Assembly: GCF_002803605.1 (NCBI RefSeq)
Contig: NZ_PHRG01000001.1
Location: forward strand, 434,001-498,000
Length of the DNA: 64,000 nt
Reading direction: 5' to 3'
Origin: Acinetobacter pseudolwoffii
GTDB taxonomy: Bacteria > Pseudomonadota > Gammaproteobacteria > Pseudomonadales > Moraxellaceae
Both the position numbers and the translations under genes were made by a program. The notes below the pieces were generated by a model. The model was given only the letters and a program-made list of their open reading frames with translations, had not been told where the DNA came from and made no database searches. Below are positions 1-9,525 of the stretch, in pieces (positions within the stretch are counted from its first letter, which is position 1; each line of letters starts with the position of its first letter).

Positions 1-787
1 TTAGTTCAGATAAACGTTTAATTCCTTTGTCTAATCCAAAAAATACGGAAGTCGCTGCCATGGCACTCACGACAATGATCAAAATGACCTGAGTACTGGG
101 TGCCTGTTCAATGCCAAACAAATAGTTCAAACCTGAATTGATTTGGGTCACCCCGAAACCAAGCGTGGTGGCCACACCAAATACCGTACCAATGGTGGCA
201 AAGGTATCGACGCCATCTCCAATTGGGCCATAGATCTTTTGACCAATCAGCGGATACAAGGCCGAACGGATTTTTAAAGGCAATTGATGCCGGTAAGCAA
301 AATAAGCCAGCGACAAACCGACGAGCGTATAAATAGCCCAGGCATGCAGGCCCCAGTGGAAAAAGGTGACCCGCATAGATTGTTGTGCAGCCAGTACAGT
401 TTCCGGTTCACCGGCAGGTGGTGTGACATAATGCATCACCGGTTCGGCCACACCAAAGAACATCAGGCCAATCCCCATCCCTGCGGTGAATAACATCGCG
501 AACCAGGAGGCACTGCTATATTTCGGTTGGCTATGGTCGGGCCCCAGTTTGATTTTGCCCATATCGGACAGGGCAATATAAACCAGAAGGATGAGAAATA
601 TCGCCACCGACAATACATAGAACCAGCTAAAGGAGGTGGTAATCCACTGGTTCAGTTGCTGGGTGAAAACTGAAAAAGTATCTGGTGCAAAGACGACTAA
701 AGCTAAGAAAATCGCAATAATCGTGACGGTACTAATAAAAACATTTGGATTGATATTGGCAAACCAAGATGGTTTTGTGGAAGGCAT
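1..787 (-). CDS. BCCT family betaine/choline/carnitine transporter, N-terminal part (3' end outside window)
   Basis: I translated this by hand from the ATG at 785-787; about 262 codons are present and the frame is still open at base 1, so the C-terminal half lies outside. The protein starts MPSTKPSWFANINPNVF and shows several hydrophobic segments. It has the BCCT glycine stretch AGMGIGLMFFGVAEPV near residue 97 and the family segment FFHWGLHAWAIYTLVG near residue 140. The family imports quaternary ammonium compounds across the inner membrane for osmoprotection or catabolism. The second glycine of the GMGIG stretch resembles Na+-coupled members (BetP/OpuD type) rather than H+-coupled BetT, which has Asp nearby; this is a family inference. 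Substrate cannot be settled without the missing half. Confidence 0.9.
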   Translation of the reverse strand, partial: MPSTKPSWFANINPNVFISTVTIIAIFLALVVFAPDTFSVFTQQLNQWITTSFSWFYVLSVAIFLILLVYIALSDMGKIKLGPDHSQPKYSSASWFAMLFTAGMGIGLMFFGVAEPVMHYVTPPAGEPETVLAAQQSMRVTFFHWGLHAWAIYTLVGLSLAYFAYRHQLPLKIRSALYPLIGQKIYGPIGDGVDTFATIGTVFGVATTLGFGVTQINSGLNYLFGIEQAPSTQVILIIVVSAMAATSVFFGLDKGIKRLSEL

Positions 788-964
788 ACATCCCCCATTT
801 TTAATAAATTGAATTGCCGTGAGGCTTACATCATTATTGACAAGTACAAACGATCTCGCAGAATTTACTGCTGTAATAGATACGTTTGATTTTCAACATT
901 TTAAAATGTAAAGACGAATAAAGCAGTGAAGTTACTGTAACCCGATCATTCCAAGGGTTGTCTC

Positions 965-1681
965 TTACTCATCCGGACTTCTATGTTGATTTTCTGCACT
1001 ATTTTGTTTAGGCAGATGGGAAATATAATGTAAGGCAATCAGGCGAGAAACAATCAGGGCCAAATACATCACCCCGACAAACATCTGGATAATTGCCAGC
1101 ATCCGTGCCAGCGGACTGACCGGCATCACATCCGACAAGCCCGTGGCGGACTGGACACTAAAGCTGAGAAAGATCAAATCCAACCAAGGCTGATGGGCTT
1201 GCAAGTCAGGATCTGAAAAGCTATAAGGCACCCATAACTGGCAGACACTATAAAGAAAAGCAAAGCCCCAGGCCAGTAAGGTAAATACCGCTCCAGCTGC
1301 AAAGAGTTCATCTTTGGTAAGATAGCGGTCATGAAACATATAACGCAACAGGCCATAAGCAGCACTAAAATATGCACTGGCTTCAAACAGATTCGCCGTC
1401 ACATAGACCCAGGTATAGCGCAGGCCCAAAACAATCAGTGAAGAAAATAGAATTGCCCCGGCTACAAAGCTAAGTCCTAAAATGGTAAACATCGGCGTCT
1501 GGCGAATGACCTTGGCAATGACCAGTAACACCAGGACACCGAGCATCCAGGTGACTGCTCGATAGGGCAGGTTTTCATAACTCAACATGGACAAGATCAA
1601 AATCAGCAATTGCAAACAAAGCAGCCATGCTGAGGGCAGATGGGTAAAGCTGTGCCAAAACTGCTGCAAAGATTGCTTCAT
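965..1681 (-). CDS. two-pore-type ion channel family membrane protein with atypical filter
   Basis: A 238-residue protein with about six hydrophobic segments. Its last two flank a re-entrant-like loop, which is the layout of an Ion_trans_2 pore domain (residues about 165-220). Where K+ channels carry TVGYGD, this protein reads SVQSATGLSDVMPVSP, so the GYG filter is missing although loop and flanking helices keep the spacing. An AAGGGC ribosome site lies 8 bases before the ATG. It is transcribed towards the BCCT gene with a 177-base gap, and no shared function is evident. It may be a channel of altered selectivity or a non-conducting relative. The pore-domain assignment is moderately sure and the transported ion is unknown. 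Confidence 0.6.
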   Translation of the reverse strand: MKQSLQQFWHSFTHLPSAWLLCLQLLILILSMLSYENLPYRAVTWMLGVLVLLVIAKVIRQTPMFTILGLSFVAGAILFSSLIVLGLRYTWVYVTANLFEASAYFSAAYGLLRYMFHDRYLTKDELFAAGAVFTLLAWGFAFLYSVCQLWVPYSFSDPDLQAHQPWLDLIFLSFSVQSATGLSDVMPVSPLARMLAIIQMFVGVMYLALIVSRLIALHYISHLPKQNSAENQHRSPDE

Positions 1682-1866
1682 ACTGCCCTTCTTGTTTGTC
1701 TAGTCATGCACGCATATATTGTTATTTTATCAGGCTTAACATAGCATGATTAAAGCAGTATATAGCTGTACGATTTGTATGCAAAGATTGAAAAAATCAA
1801 AGCAAAATCTAGCGCACCCAAATTCAGTACGGCGCTTGCTCTAAAAAATTTGGAGCATAAGGGCAT

Positions 1867-1896
1867 AAAAAAAAGTCCCTTACGGGACTTTTTTTT
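1867..1896 (-). terminator. intrinsic terminator downstream of actP
   Basis: Stem GTCCC/GGGAC with loop TTAC, extended by runs of A on one side and T on the other. It lies 16 bases after the actP stop and is symmetrical enough to work in both directions. Confidence 0.85.
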
Positions 1897-1911
1897 ATAG
1901 GATATCAAATC

Positions 1912-3618
1912 TTAGTGATCTGATGCTCCTGAGATACCGATACCGGTTTGTGAACGTACAAACTGAGCATCAAAGGCTTTGCGTTCTGCTTGAGCCTGTG
2001 CTGAATTATCTGTCACAGAGAACAACCAGCAGCACAAGAATGACAATGGCATCGCGAAGATTGCAGGACCATTGAACGGGTTCACTGGCGTATCAGAAAT
2101 ACCCAAAGTATCGACCCATACTGCTTTAGACAGCACAATCAAGGTTACTGCGGTTACCAGACCGGCAACACCGCCAATCACTGCACCGCGTGTCGTCAAA
2201 CCTTTCCAGAACATAGACAATACTAGTACCGGGAAGTTGGCACATGCCGCAACCGAGAATGCCAGACCGACCATGAAGGCTACGTTTTGTTTCTCGAACA
2301 GAATCCCGAGAATCATCGCGAAGATCGCAAGACCTAAAGTCGCAATTTTAGACATACGTAGTTCAGATTCAGGCGTGGTTTGGCCTTTCTTCAAGACGTT
2401 GGCATACAAGTCATGCGAAATTGCTGAAGCACCTGACAGGGTCAAACCAGCAACGACTGCAAGAATCGTGGCAAATGCAACTGCAGAAATGAAGCCCATG
2501 AACAGGTCACCGCCCACTGCATCAGACAGGTGCACCGCCGCCATGTTATTACCACCGACCAGCTCCAGCTTGCCAGTCACTGCCATTTTCGCAACATCAA
2601 GGAATTGCGGGTTGTTCGATACATACAGAATCGCACCGAAACCAATGATGAAGGTGAGCAGGTAGAAATAACCAATAAAGCCTGTAGCAACCACGACTGA
2701 TTTACGCGCTTCTTTGGCATCTTTTACCGTGAAGAAACGCATCAGGATATGTGGCAGACCTGCTGTACCAAACATCAATGCCAGACCTAAAGAAATCGCA
2801 TCAATCGGATTAGACGCCAGACTACCCGGCCCCATGATCTTGGTGGCATCTGTCAGGCTTAAATCATGTACTTTTGAGTAGACACCAATTGCCTGTTCAA
2901 ACATGTTGGTAAAGCTGAAGCCCACGCCTTTCATGACCATGAATGCCATAAAGGTCGCACCAGACAGCAACATTACTGCCTTGATGATCTGTACCCAAGT
3001 GGTTGCCAACATACCACCGAAGATGACATAAGCCATCATCAACAAGCCAACAATCACGACTGCAATGTTATAGTTCAGACCGAATAGAAGTTTGATCAGC
3101 TGACCTGCACCCACCATCTGTGCAATCAGGTAGAACGCCACCACAACCAGTGAACTTAAAGCAGCCAAGGTACGTACCGGTTTTTCCTGCAAGCGGAAAG
3201 ATACTACGTCTGACAGGTTGTATTTACCCAGGTTACGCAGACGTTCTGCCACCAGGAACAATACGATCGGCCAACCCACCATAAAGCCCAGTGAGTAAAG
3301 CAAGCCATCAAACCCAGACAGGAATACCATCGCGGAAATACCCAGGAATGATGCTGCTGACATATAGTCACCGGCAATGGCTAGGCCATTCTGAAAACCG
3401 GAAATACCGCCACCGGCCGTATAGAAGTCTTTGGTACTGGTGGTTTGTTTGGCTGCCCATTTGGTAATAAGCAATGTTGCCCCAACAAAAATCAGGAACA
3501 TGATAATCGCAGGCCAGTTGGTTGCCTGCTGTTCTGCTGCACCCAGATCAGGTCCAGCCAGGGCCAGACCTGAGGTCATTGTGGTTGCAGCAAGGGCGAT
3601 AAGAGAATTCCATTTCAT
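1912..3618 (-). CDS. actP: acetate/cation symporter ActP
   Basis: Sodium:solute symporter (SSS) family, 568 residues from the chosen start, matching ActP of about 550-570. It carries acetate and other short monocarboxylates into the cell with Na+. The N-terminus [14 protein letters not shown]...LALA looks like a cleavable signal, typical of ActP, followed by about 13 membrane segments. SSS hallmarks include the [17 protein letters not shown] region and the [15 protein letters not shown] stretch (about residues 67-100). I chose the ATG at 3618 because it follows the yjcH stop by one base and has an AAGGA site inside the end of yjcH; an ORF start at 3645 would overlap yjcH. It forms an operon with yjcH. 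Together with acs and the CrbS/CrbR-like genes nearby it makes up the acetate-scavenging system. Confidence 0.95.
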   Translation of the reverse strand: MKWNSLIALAATTMTSGLALAGPDLGAAEQQATNWPAIIMFLIFVGATLLITKWAAKQTTSTKDFYTAGGGISGFQNGLAIAGDYMSAASFLGISAMVFLSGFDGLLYSLGFMVGWPIVLFLVAERLRNLGKYNLSDVVSFRLQEKPVRTLAALSSLVVVAFYLIAQMVGAGQLIKLLFGLNYNIAVVIVGLLMMAYVIFGGMLATTWVQIIKAVMLLSGATFMAFMVMKGVGFSFTNMFEQAIGVYSKVHDLSLTDATKIMGPGSLASNPIDAISLGLALMFGTAGLPHILMRFFTVKDAKEARKSVVVATGFIGYFYLLTFIIGFGAILYVSNNPQFLDVAKMAVTGKLELVGGNNMAAVHLSDAVGGDLFMGFISAVAFATILAVVAGLTLSGASAISHDLYANVLKKGQTTPESELRMSKIATLGLAIFAMILGILFEKQNVAFMVGLAFSVAACANFPVLVLSMFWKGLTTRGAVIGGVAGLVTAVTLIVLSKAVWVDTLGISDTPVNPFNGPAIFAMPLSFLCCWLFSVTDNSAQAQAERKAFDAQFVRSQTGIGISGASDH

Positions 3619-3619
3619 C

Positions 3620-3952
3620 TTAATGTGGTCCTTTTTCATGAGCAATTGCTTCTACTTCACGTATGGCTTCTGCCGTCAGTTGGTCGAGAGTGTTATTTGC
3701 AATATAGGAATACACGCCACACAAAATGAATGACAAGACAATGATGCTCAGACCCAGCGGTATCCCCCAAGTCGTTACACCACCTGAAAGCGAAGACAAT
3801 AAAAACTCTTTGTTGTAGCCGACCAGCAACATGAAACCCACATAGACAAATAGCATAATGCTGGTTAAGGTCCAGCTCAGCATACTTTTCTTGCGGACCA
3901 TTTCTTTGAATTTTGGATTTTGTAGAATTCGATCTACTTGTGCCTCATCCAT
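3620..3952 (-). CDS. yjcH: DUF485 inner-membrane protein YjcH
   Basis: A 110-residue protein with two membrane segments (about residues 24-44 and 60-84) and the DUF485 layout, including an N-terminal [12 protein letters not shown] segment before the first helix. DUF485 proteins are encoded directly before ActP in many proteobacteria and are co-expressed with it; their exact role is not settled. The ATG at 3952 is preceded by AGGAG at good spacing, so I prefer it over an ATG seven codons upstream. The stop overlaps the actP ribosome-binding region, which suggests translational coupling. Confidence 0.9.
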   Translation of the reverse strand: MDEAQVDRILQNPKFKEMVRKKSMLSWTLTSIMLFVYVGFMLLVGYNKEFLLSSLSGGVTTWGIPLGLSIIVLSFILCGVYSYIANNTLDQLTAEAIREVEAIAHEKGPH

Positions 3953-4019
3953 AGTTACACTCCTGTAGCCCAACCATGGGCTGACTATTTTTAATTCGAA
4001 TTATCACTATTACAACTTA

Positions 4020-4040
4020 ACAAGAATCCTATGTTCTTGT
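4020..4040. promoter_or_regulatory. inverted repeat in the yjcH-crbS divergent intergenic region
   Basis: ACAAGAA, 7-base spacer, TTCTTGT. It lies 68 bases upstream of yjcH and 94 bases upstream of the kinase gene. A second imperfect repeat, TTGGTC-N10-GACCAA, follows at 4051-4072. Either could be an operator controlling the divergent acetate genes; the protein that binds is unknown. Confidence 0.35.
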
Positions 4041-4133
4041 AATTTAGACTTTGGTCGTTAAAAAATGACCAATTTAAACTGCAGCGTTCATGATGCGCTA
4101 TCATAGCGGCATGCTCAGCACACATCAGGCTAT

Positions 4134-7100
4134 ATGAACAGTTGGCTCATCATAGGGGTACTTGCCCTCTATATCGCATTGCTCTTTATCTGCGCTTTTT
4201 ACGGGGAAAAACATGCCAGCCGGCTGAGTACCCGTGGGCGCATGCTATTGTTTAGTTTAACTTTAGGGGTGTACTGTTCATCCTGGACCTTTTATGGCGC
4301 TACCGGCGCTGCAGTACGGGAAGGCATTATTTTCCTGCCGATCTATCTTGGCCCGCTGTTATTCGTTGCCGTCGGTTATGATATCTGGCGCCGATTAGGA
4401 CGGGTACGACAGCATCATGCGATTTCCTCAATCGCGGACTTTGTCGCGGCGCGCTATGGTAAAAGTGGCCCGCTGGCATCGCTGGTCACCATTCTGGCAG
4501 TGGTCGCGATTGTGCCTTATCTGGCTTTACAGCTACGCGCCATTGCCCTGAGTGCCGCAGTCATTCTGGAACCATCTGCCGGAATTGCCAACACCACCAA
4601 TGGGGTGCTGTTTTTGACCGGTGTACTGGCCATTCTGGCGATGATCTTTGGCACCCGGCAGATTGCCAATACTGAACAGCATGGCGGTCTGATGTTGGCC
4701 GTGGCCTTTGAATCCTTTGTCAAGCTCTTTGCCCTGCTGGCAGTCGCCTGTTTCTTTATGTTTGAAGCACCAGGAAATATGGCACAGATCAGCACAGATA
4801 TCAGTACCACCTTCCGTGATGTCCAGCTGTTTGGGGTTCCGCAAAGTTTCTGGGTTCAGACCTTGCTGGCAGCCCTGGCAGTTATCTGCCTGCCACGCCA
4901 GTTCCATGTGGCAGTGGTGGAGCTGCGTGATGAAAAACATATTCGCGGTGCACGGCGCTGGTTTGCGGTTTATCTGATTCTGACCACGCTGGCGATTATT
5001 CCGATTGCCAGCTGGGCATTGCATGCGGCGCCGCAATATCTGGCAATTCCAGATGTGGCGGTCCTGTCCTTACCCCTCAGCTATAATCAGGACTGGCTCA
5101 CTTTATTGGCATTCTTGGGCGGCTTTTCCGCATCTACCGGGATGCTGCTGGTGTCTTCTGTGGCACTTTCCATCATGCTCAGTAATGATCTGATTATGCC
5201 AGCGCTATGGCGTTTGAAACTGATTTCCCGACATGATAAACGCTTGCCGCTGGTACTGAAATTTACCCGCCGGATCTGTATTCTGGGCGTGATGTTAATG
5301 GGCTTCCTGTTCTTCAACTTCTTTAATGATATTGATCAGCTTTCTGTGTTTGGCCTGTTGGCCTTTAGTGCCGTAGCACAATTCGCCCCTGCCCTGATCG
5401 GTGGCCTGTACTGGCGCGGTGGTAGTAAGCAGGGCGTATATGCGGGTCTGTTGACCGGTTTTGCCTTGTGGTCCTATACCCTGCTGTTTCCCACCATTCT
5501 GCGCAGCCTGCCAGAAGCCTATCACCGCTTTAGCCAAAATCTGCTCACTAACGGCCCTTTTGGCTGGAACTGGTTACGTCCTGAAGCGCTGATCGGTTTC
5601 GAATCGTTTGATCCGCTGACGCATGGGGTGGTCTGGGCACTGGGCCTGAATACAATCCTATATATTTGGGTCTCGCGGATTTTCCGTCCGAGTATTGCCG
5701 AACAGATTCAGGCTGAAAGTTTCTTCTATTATGAAACCAAGCCACTGCCATCGCAGAGTCCCTCAACTGAAGTCAGTTATTCGCATCAGGATGTGGCCCG
5801 TTTAAAAGTTGGCGATCTGATTACCCTGGCCAAACGGATTACCGGTGAAGGACCGACCACACGCGCTTTTCAGCAATTTTGCACCCAAAACAGTGTCGAA
5901 CTGAATGAAAACAGCAGCGCCAATGGCATGTGGTGGCGTTTTACCGAACAATATCTGGCCGGCACCATCGGGGCAGCTTCGGCCCGTACCCTGCTGACCA
6001 CGGCCATGGTCAATAATGGTCTGGCCTTGGGTCAGGTCGCCAATATTCTCGATCAGGCCTCGCAATGGCAACGTTTTAACCAGAATCTGATCATGACCAT
6101 GATTGATCACATGACCCAAGGGGTCAGCGTAGTCGATGAAAACATGTGTCTGGTGGCCTGGAACAATCAGTATTTAAAACTGTTCGATTATCCGACCGAT
6201 ATTGTCTATGTCGGCTGTCCAATCGCGGATCTGATCCGTTATAACGCCGAGCGTGGTGAATGTGGACCAGGTTCGGTCGAAGAACATGTCCGCAAGCGGA
6301 TTCACTGGATGCAGGTCGGCAGTGCCCATGAATTTGAACGGATTCGTAAAGATGGCCGGGTCATTCAGATGCGTGGTAATCCGATCGAAGGGGGTGGTTT
6401 CGTTACCACTTTCGCCGATATTACTGCCTTCCGTGAAAATGAAGCCGTCTTGGAAGCCCGGGTTCAGGATCGTACTCAACAGCTGGCCGATGCCTTGTCC
6501 GAACAGCAACTGGCGCGTGAACAGGCCGACAAAGCCAATATGTCGAAAAGCCGCTTTATTGCCGCCGCCAGTCATGACCTGTTGCAGCCGATGCATGCGG
6601 CGCGTCTGTTCAGTACTGCCTTGGAACAAAGTGTACAAAATGACGAAGACCGCAAGACCTTGCAGCAACTGGATCGTGCCTTGCATGGCGCAGAAAGCAT
6701 GCTGTCTGCGCTACTGGATATTGCCCGACTGGAAGGCGGTACCATTCAGCCGAAACGTCAGGCCTATCCGCTACATGACCTGCTCAGTGATCTGGAACTG
6801 CAGTTTAAATCCATTGCGGCACAACGTGGCATTCAATTCAGTGTGCATGATGCGCAGTTCTGGATTGATACCGATCCACAATGGATTCGCCGGATTATCC
6901 AGAACTTTGTCAGTAATGCGCTGCGTTATACCGCCAAAGGTAAAGTGATGGTCGGTGTCTTACGCTCCAGTACCAAACCGAATCATATCCGCATTGGCGT
7001 CTGGGATACCGGACCGGGGATTGCCGAAGAACAACGTATCAAGCTGTTTCAGGAGTTTGAACGTTGCGGCCATACCTCTCCATGGGGTGAACAGGGCCTT

Positions 7101-7625
7101 GGACTGGGTCTGGCCATCGTGCAACGCATGACCAGCATGCTGGACTATCCAGTGCATGTGTATTCGGCGCTGGGCAAAGGCTCCTGTTTTATGATTGAAG
7201 TGCCTGTCATTGCAGCACCCAAAGTCGTCGCTGCACCTGTTCAGGCCGTACCACTAAAAACCAAGGCGTTTAAAATCCTGTGTCTGGATAATGATGAAAC
7301 CATTCTGGAAGGGATGGCGACCTTGTTGAGCAAATGGGGTTATCAAGTCTTTAAAGCCACCGAACCAGAGCAGGCATTGAGGCTGATTCAGCAGGAAAAT
7401 ATTCAGGTCTGGCTGGTCGATCAGCATCTCAATCAGAACAAGATCGGTTTAGACTTTATTCTGGAACAGCGCCGCAATGATGTTCCGGTGGCGCTGATTA
7501 CTGCCGATTCCGATCCGGAATTGCCACAGCGCCTGAAAGAGCTGAATATTGTATTGCTGAAAAAACCACTGAAACCTGCATCCTTACGATCATGGTTATC
7601 CGGACTGAAAATTTCTGATTCCTAA
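4134..7625 (+). CDS. crbS: SSS-domain hybrid sensor histidine kinase, CrbS-like
   Basis: This 1163-residue protein has an N-terminal sodium/solute-symporter domain of about 13 membrane segments (residues 1-515), a linker that fits the STAC region (about 555-640), a PAS domain (about 650-770), and a coiled segment. These are followed by a HisKA domain with H-box ASHDLLQPMH (His about 814) and an HATPase domain with N-box NFVSNALRYT, G1 DTGPGIA and G2 GLGLGLAIV. The C-terminal receiver (about 1047-1160) has Asp about 1096 in LVDQHL and Lys in KKPLKP. This matches CrbS, which with CrbR turns on acs and actP when acetate is to be reused in Vibrio and Pseudomonas. Position next to actP and near acs supports this. 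It is divergent from yjcH-actP. A CbrA-like or ErcS'-like role is the alternative. Confidence 0.85.
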   Translation: MNSWLIIGVLALYIALLFICAFYGEKHASRLSTRGRMLLFSLTLGVYCSSWTFYGATGAAVREGIIFLPIYLGPLLFVAVGYDIWRRLGRVRQHHAISSIADFVAARYGKSGPLASLVTILAVVAIVPYLALQLRAIALSAAVILEPSAGIANTTNGVLFLTGVLAILAMIFGTRQIANTEQHGGLMLAVAFESFVKLFALLAVACFFMFEAPGNMAQISTDISTTFRDVQLFGVPQSFWVQTLLAALAVICLPRQFHVAVVELRDEKHIRGARRWFAVYLILTTLAIIPIASWALHAAPQYLAIPDVAVLSLPLSYNQDWLTLLAFLGGFSASTGMLLVSSVALSIMLSNDLIMPALWRLKLISRHDKRLPLVLKFTRRICILGVMLMGFLFFNFFNDIDQLSVFGLLAFSAVAQFAPALIGGLYWRGGSKQGVYAGLLTGFALWSYTLLFPTILRSLPEAYHRFSQNLLTNGPFGWNWLRPEALIGFESFDPLTHGVVWALGLNTILYIWVSRIFRPSIAEQIQAESFFYYETKPLPSQSPSTEVSYSHQDVARLKVGDLITLAKRITGEGPTTRAFQQFCTQNSVELNENSSANGMWWRFTEQYLAGTIGAASARTLLTTAMVNNGLALGQVANILDQASQWQRFNQNLIMTMIDHMTQGVSVVDENMCLVAWNNQYLKLFDYPTDIVYVGCPIADLIRYNAERGECGPGSVEEHVRKRIHWMQVGSAHEFERIRKDGRVIQMRGNPIEGGGFVTTFADITAFRENEAVLEARVQDRTQQLADALSEQQLAREQADKANMSKSRFIAAASHDLLQPMHAARLFSTALEQSVQNDEDRKTLQQLDRALHGAESMLSALLDIARLEGGTIQPKRQAYPLHDLLSDLELQFKSIAAQRGIQFSVHDAQFWIDTDPQWIRRIIQNFVSNALRYTAKGKVMVGVLRSSTKPNHIRIGVWDTGPGIAEEQRIKLFQEFERCGHTSPWGEQGLGLGLAIVQRMTSMLDYPVHVYSALGKGSCFMIEVPVIAAPKVVAAPVQAVPLKTKAFKILCLDNDETILEGMATLLSKWGYQVFKATEPEQALRLIQQENIQVWLVDQHLNQNKIGLDFILEQRRNDVPVALITADSDPELPQRLKELNIVLLKKPLKPASLRSWLSGLKISDS

Positions 7626-7643
7626 GATTGTATTGCATTCATG

Positions 7644-7678
7644 AATGCCCATTTTAAAGCTTAAAATGGGCATTTTTT
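7644..7678 (+). terminator. terminator after the crbS-like kinase
   Basis: A 14-base stem AATGCCCATTTTAA / TTAAAATGGGCATT with a 3-base loop and a T run, starting 19 bases after the kinase stop. Confidence 0.85.
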
Positions 7679-8035
7679 ATACTCAACTGCCACAGAAAAT
7701 CACCTAGCTTGCATAAAATTTATTCTAATGTGCTAAAAGCAGCAAATATGCCGAAAATACAGCCGAATAAATTGACCAAAATGTTCATTTTCTAATTCAC
7801 CATGGCAAAAAATGACCAATCTGTACCTGTACAGCAGTACACTTATTTACAATTAATTATCTATTTGTTTTAACTCATAATTAAAGGGTAATTTTCCAGC
7901 ACTATAACTTTAGTCGTATTTTTTATCAGCTATGCTTGGCTCTAAAAATAGAGGAATAAGAAACGATCAGTTTCCATCTCATACATGCCTTGATTGTTTG
8001 GGTAGCTGATCTTTCTGCATATCGGAGTTCTTCAC
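7679..8035. other. AT-rich intergenic region upstream of the unknown gene at 8036
   Basis: It holds no convincing ORF. TGACCAA occurs at 7773-7779 and 7813-7819; the second copy sits in the 14-mer AAAAAATGACCAAT, which is also present at 4060-4073 beside yjcH-crbS. An inverted repeat CTGTAC-CT-GTACAG lies at 7821-7834. These could be regulatory sites for the downstream gene. Confidence 0.4.
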
Positions 8036-8797
8036 ATGAACATAGATCAAAACCATGGCCTGAATCAGGCCCAGCAGTTCCACCGTCAATATGGCGCCAA
8101 TGCCTTATTGCCAAGCATTGACTGGGCACAGATCTTTAAATACAGCAAGCTGAATGATGCCCAGTATCAGGCGCTGGAAACGCTGTATCAGAGTGCAGTC
8201 CCTCTGGCACTGCAAGTCTTTGATGAATTACATTTTGATGTCTTTGAACCTTATGCTTACAAGCCGCAAGGACTGGGTCTGTTTGAACGGATTGCCGAGC
8301 AGGAAGACAAATTGCTTCAGTCTTTAGAAGCTGAAACAGCGGATCTGCCGGCGCAAACTCGTCATCAGATCTGGAGCATGTTGCTGCGTGGTGGTGCCGT
8401 CCTGGTGTTTAAGGCCTGGTTGGGTAAAGTCAAAAACGAAGACAACTGTCTGGATACCAGCCAGTTTGACGAGCTGTCTGATTTACTATTTATCAAAACC
8501 TGCCCGCATGAGCTGGCGCAGCGTTTACATGTCGATCCGAACACGCGCGATGATCACATCTTCCTGATGTATGACAATGAAGTCTATCTGGACCGTTTTA
8601 ACAGTCTGGAAACGGCTGCACTCTTTGTCGATCTGGGCGTTTATGATGCGACTTTCCTGAGCCTGCGAGATGATCGCGTGGCAGAATATCTGAAATCCAA
8701 GGGTTATGTCACCGAAGATCAGATCGATGAATTGCAATGTGCTTTAAATCCGTTATTCTGCGATGATTTCACCCGCAAGCAGGATTATATTGCTTAA
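8036..8797 (+). CDS. protein of unknown function between acetate sensor and regulator genes
   Basis: A 253-residue, acidic, apparently soluble protein with no signal peptide or membrane segment; I do not recognise its family. It is rich in Asp, Glu, Leu and Gln. Visible blocks are a helical N-terminal half with LPSIDWAQIFKYSKLNDAQY, a central glycine-containing segment MLLRGGAVLVFKAWLGKV (about 121-138), and a C-terminal half with HIFLMYDNEVYLDRFNSLE. The ATG is preceded by CGGAG nine bases upstream. It sits alone on the plus strand, after the kinase terminator and convergent with the crbR-like gene, sharing a bidirectional terminator. Codon use looks like its neighbours. It could be an accessory to acetate signalling, but that rests only on position. 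Confidence 0.8.
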   Translation: MNIDQNHGLNQAQQFHRQYGANALLPSIDWAQIFKYSKLNDAQYQALETLYQSAVPLALQVFDELHFDVFEPYAYKPQGLGLFERIAEQEDKLLQSLEAETADLPAQTRHQIWSMLLRGGAVLVFKAWLGKVKNEDNCLDTSQFDELSDLLFIKTCPHELAQRLHVDPNTRDDHIFLMYDNEVYLDRFNSLETAALFVDLGVYDATFLSLRDDRVAEYLKSKGYVTEDQIDELQCALNPLFCDDFTRKQDYIA

Positions 8798-8828
8798 TAT
8801 GCATGCTTTTTCACTGAATTATTCAGAT

Positions 8829-8855
8829 AAAAAAGACCTCCAGGGAGGTCTTTTT
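8829..8855. terminator. bidirectional terminator between convergent genes
   Basis: AGACCTCC / GGAGGTCT stem flanked by A6 and T5. It serves the gene ending at 8797 and the regulator ending at 8875. Confidence 0.85.
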
Positions 8856-8874
8856 CAATGCGGATATACAGAAC

Positions 8875-9525
8875 TTACATTTTTCGGTCTTCAATATTCA
8901 GTGCATTAATGGCCAATACCGCTTGTGTCCGGTTTTGTACGCCAAGCTTACGGAAAATTGCAGTCACATGCGCTTTAATGGTCGCTTCTGATACGTCCAG
9001 TTCATAAGCAATCTGCTTATTCAGCAAGCCTTCGGCCACCATCATCAATACCCGGAACTGTTGTGGGGTCAAAGACTGGATCCGTTCCGCCAAAGCCGTT
9101 TCATCGGCAGCACGCGGGTCAAAGTTCATGTTGGCTGGCAGATTTGGCGGCAACCAGATCTCGCCTTCCAGCACTTCGCGAATCGCTTCACCAATATGGC
9201 TTGGATGGGCAGATTTTGGAATATAGCCCATGGCACCATGCGCAATGGCACGCTGGATAATGCTGACTTCTTCATGTGCAGACACGACAATGATCGGCAG
9301 CGACGGATATTGCGCGCGGACGTGTACCAAGGCAGAAAAACCTGATGCGCCTGGCAAATTTAAATCCAGCAGCACAAGATCAGGCTCGGGGCCATTTTCT
9401 AGACGTTCATAAAATTCATTGACTGCCGCAGTTTCATGAATCTGGGCTTGTGGCAGACTATAACGTACAGCCTGAATCAAGGCATGACGAAATAGTGGAT
9501 GATCATCAACGATTAAAATATTCAT
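8875..9525 (-). CDS. crbR: NarL/LuxR-type response regulator, CrbR-like
   Basis: This 216-residue regulator has a receiver domain (residues 1-120) with acidic pocket DD near residue 7, phospho-accepting Asp 54 in LLDLNLPG and Lys in YIPKSA. A LuxR-type helix-turn-helix follows (about 150-205) with LTPQQFRVLMMVAEGLLNKQIA and VSEATIKAHVTAIFRKLGVQNR. The start MNILIVDDHPLF is standard for the family; a TTG two codons upstream is possible but less likely, and no strong ribosome site is visible. CrbR is the regulator partner of CrbS and activates acs and the actP operon. Here the two genes are close but separated by the unknown gene at 8036 and on opposite strands. Other NarL-type roles cannot be excluded from sequence. 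Confidence 0.75.
   Translation of the reverse strand: MNILIVDDHPLFRHALIQAVRYSLPQAQIHETAAVNEFYERLENGPEPDLVLLDLNLPGASGFSALVHVRAQYPSLPIIVVSAHEEVSIIQRAIAHGAMGYIPKSAHPSHIGEAIREVLEGEIWLPPNLPANMNFDPRAADETALAERIQSLTPQQFRVLMMVAEGLLNKQIAYELDVSEATIKAHVTAIFRKLGVQNRTQAVLAINALNIEDRKM

Noticed and set aside
2072-2665. 197-codon plus-strand frame inside actP
   Set aside because: Antisense to a clear, full-length ActP; no ribosome site and no recognisable protein features.
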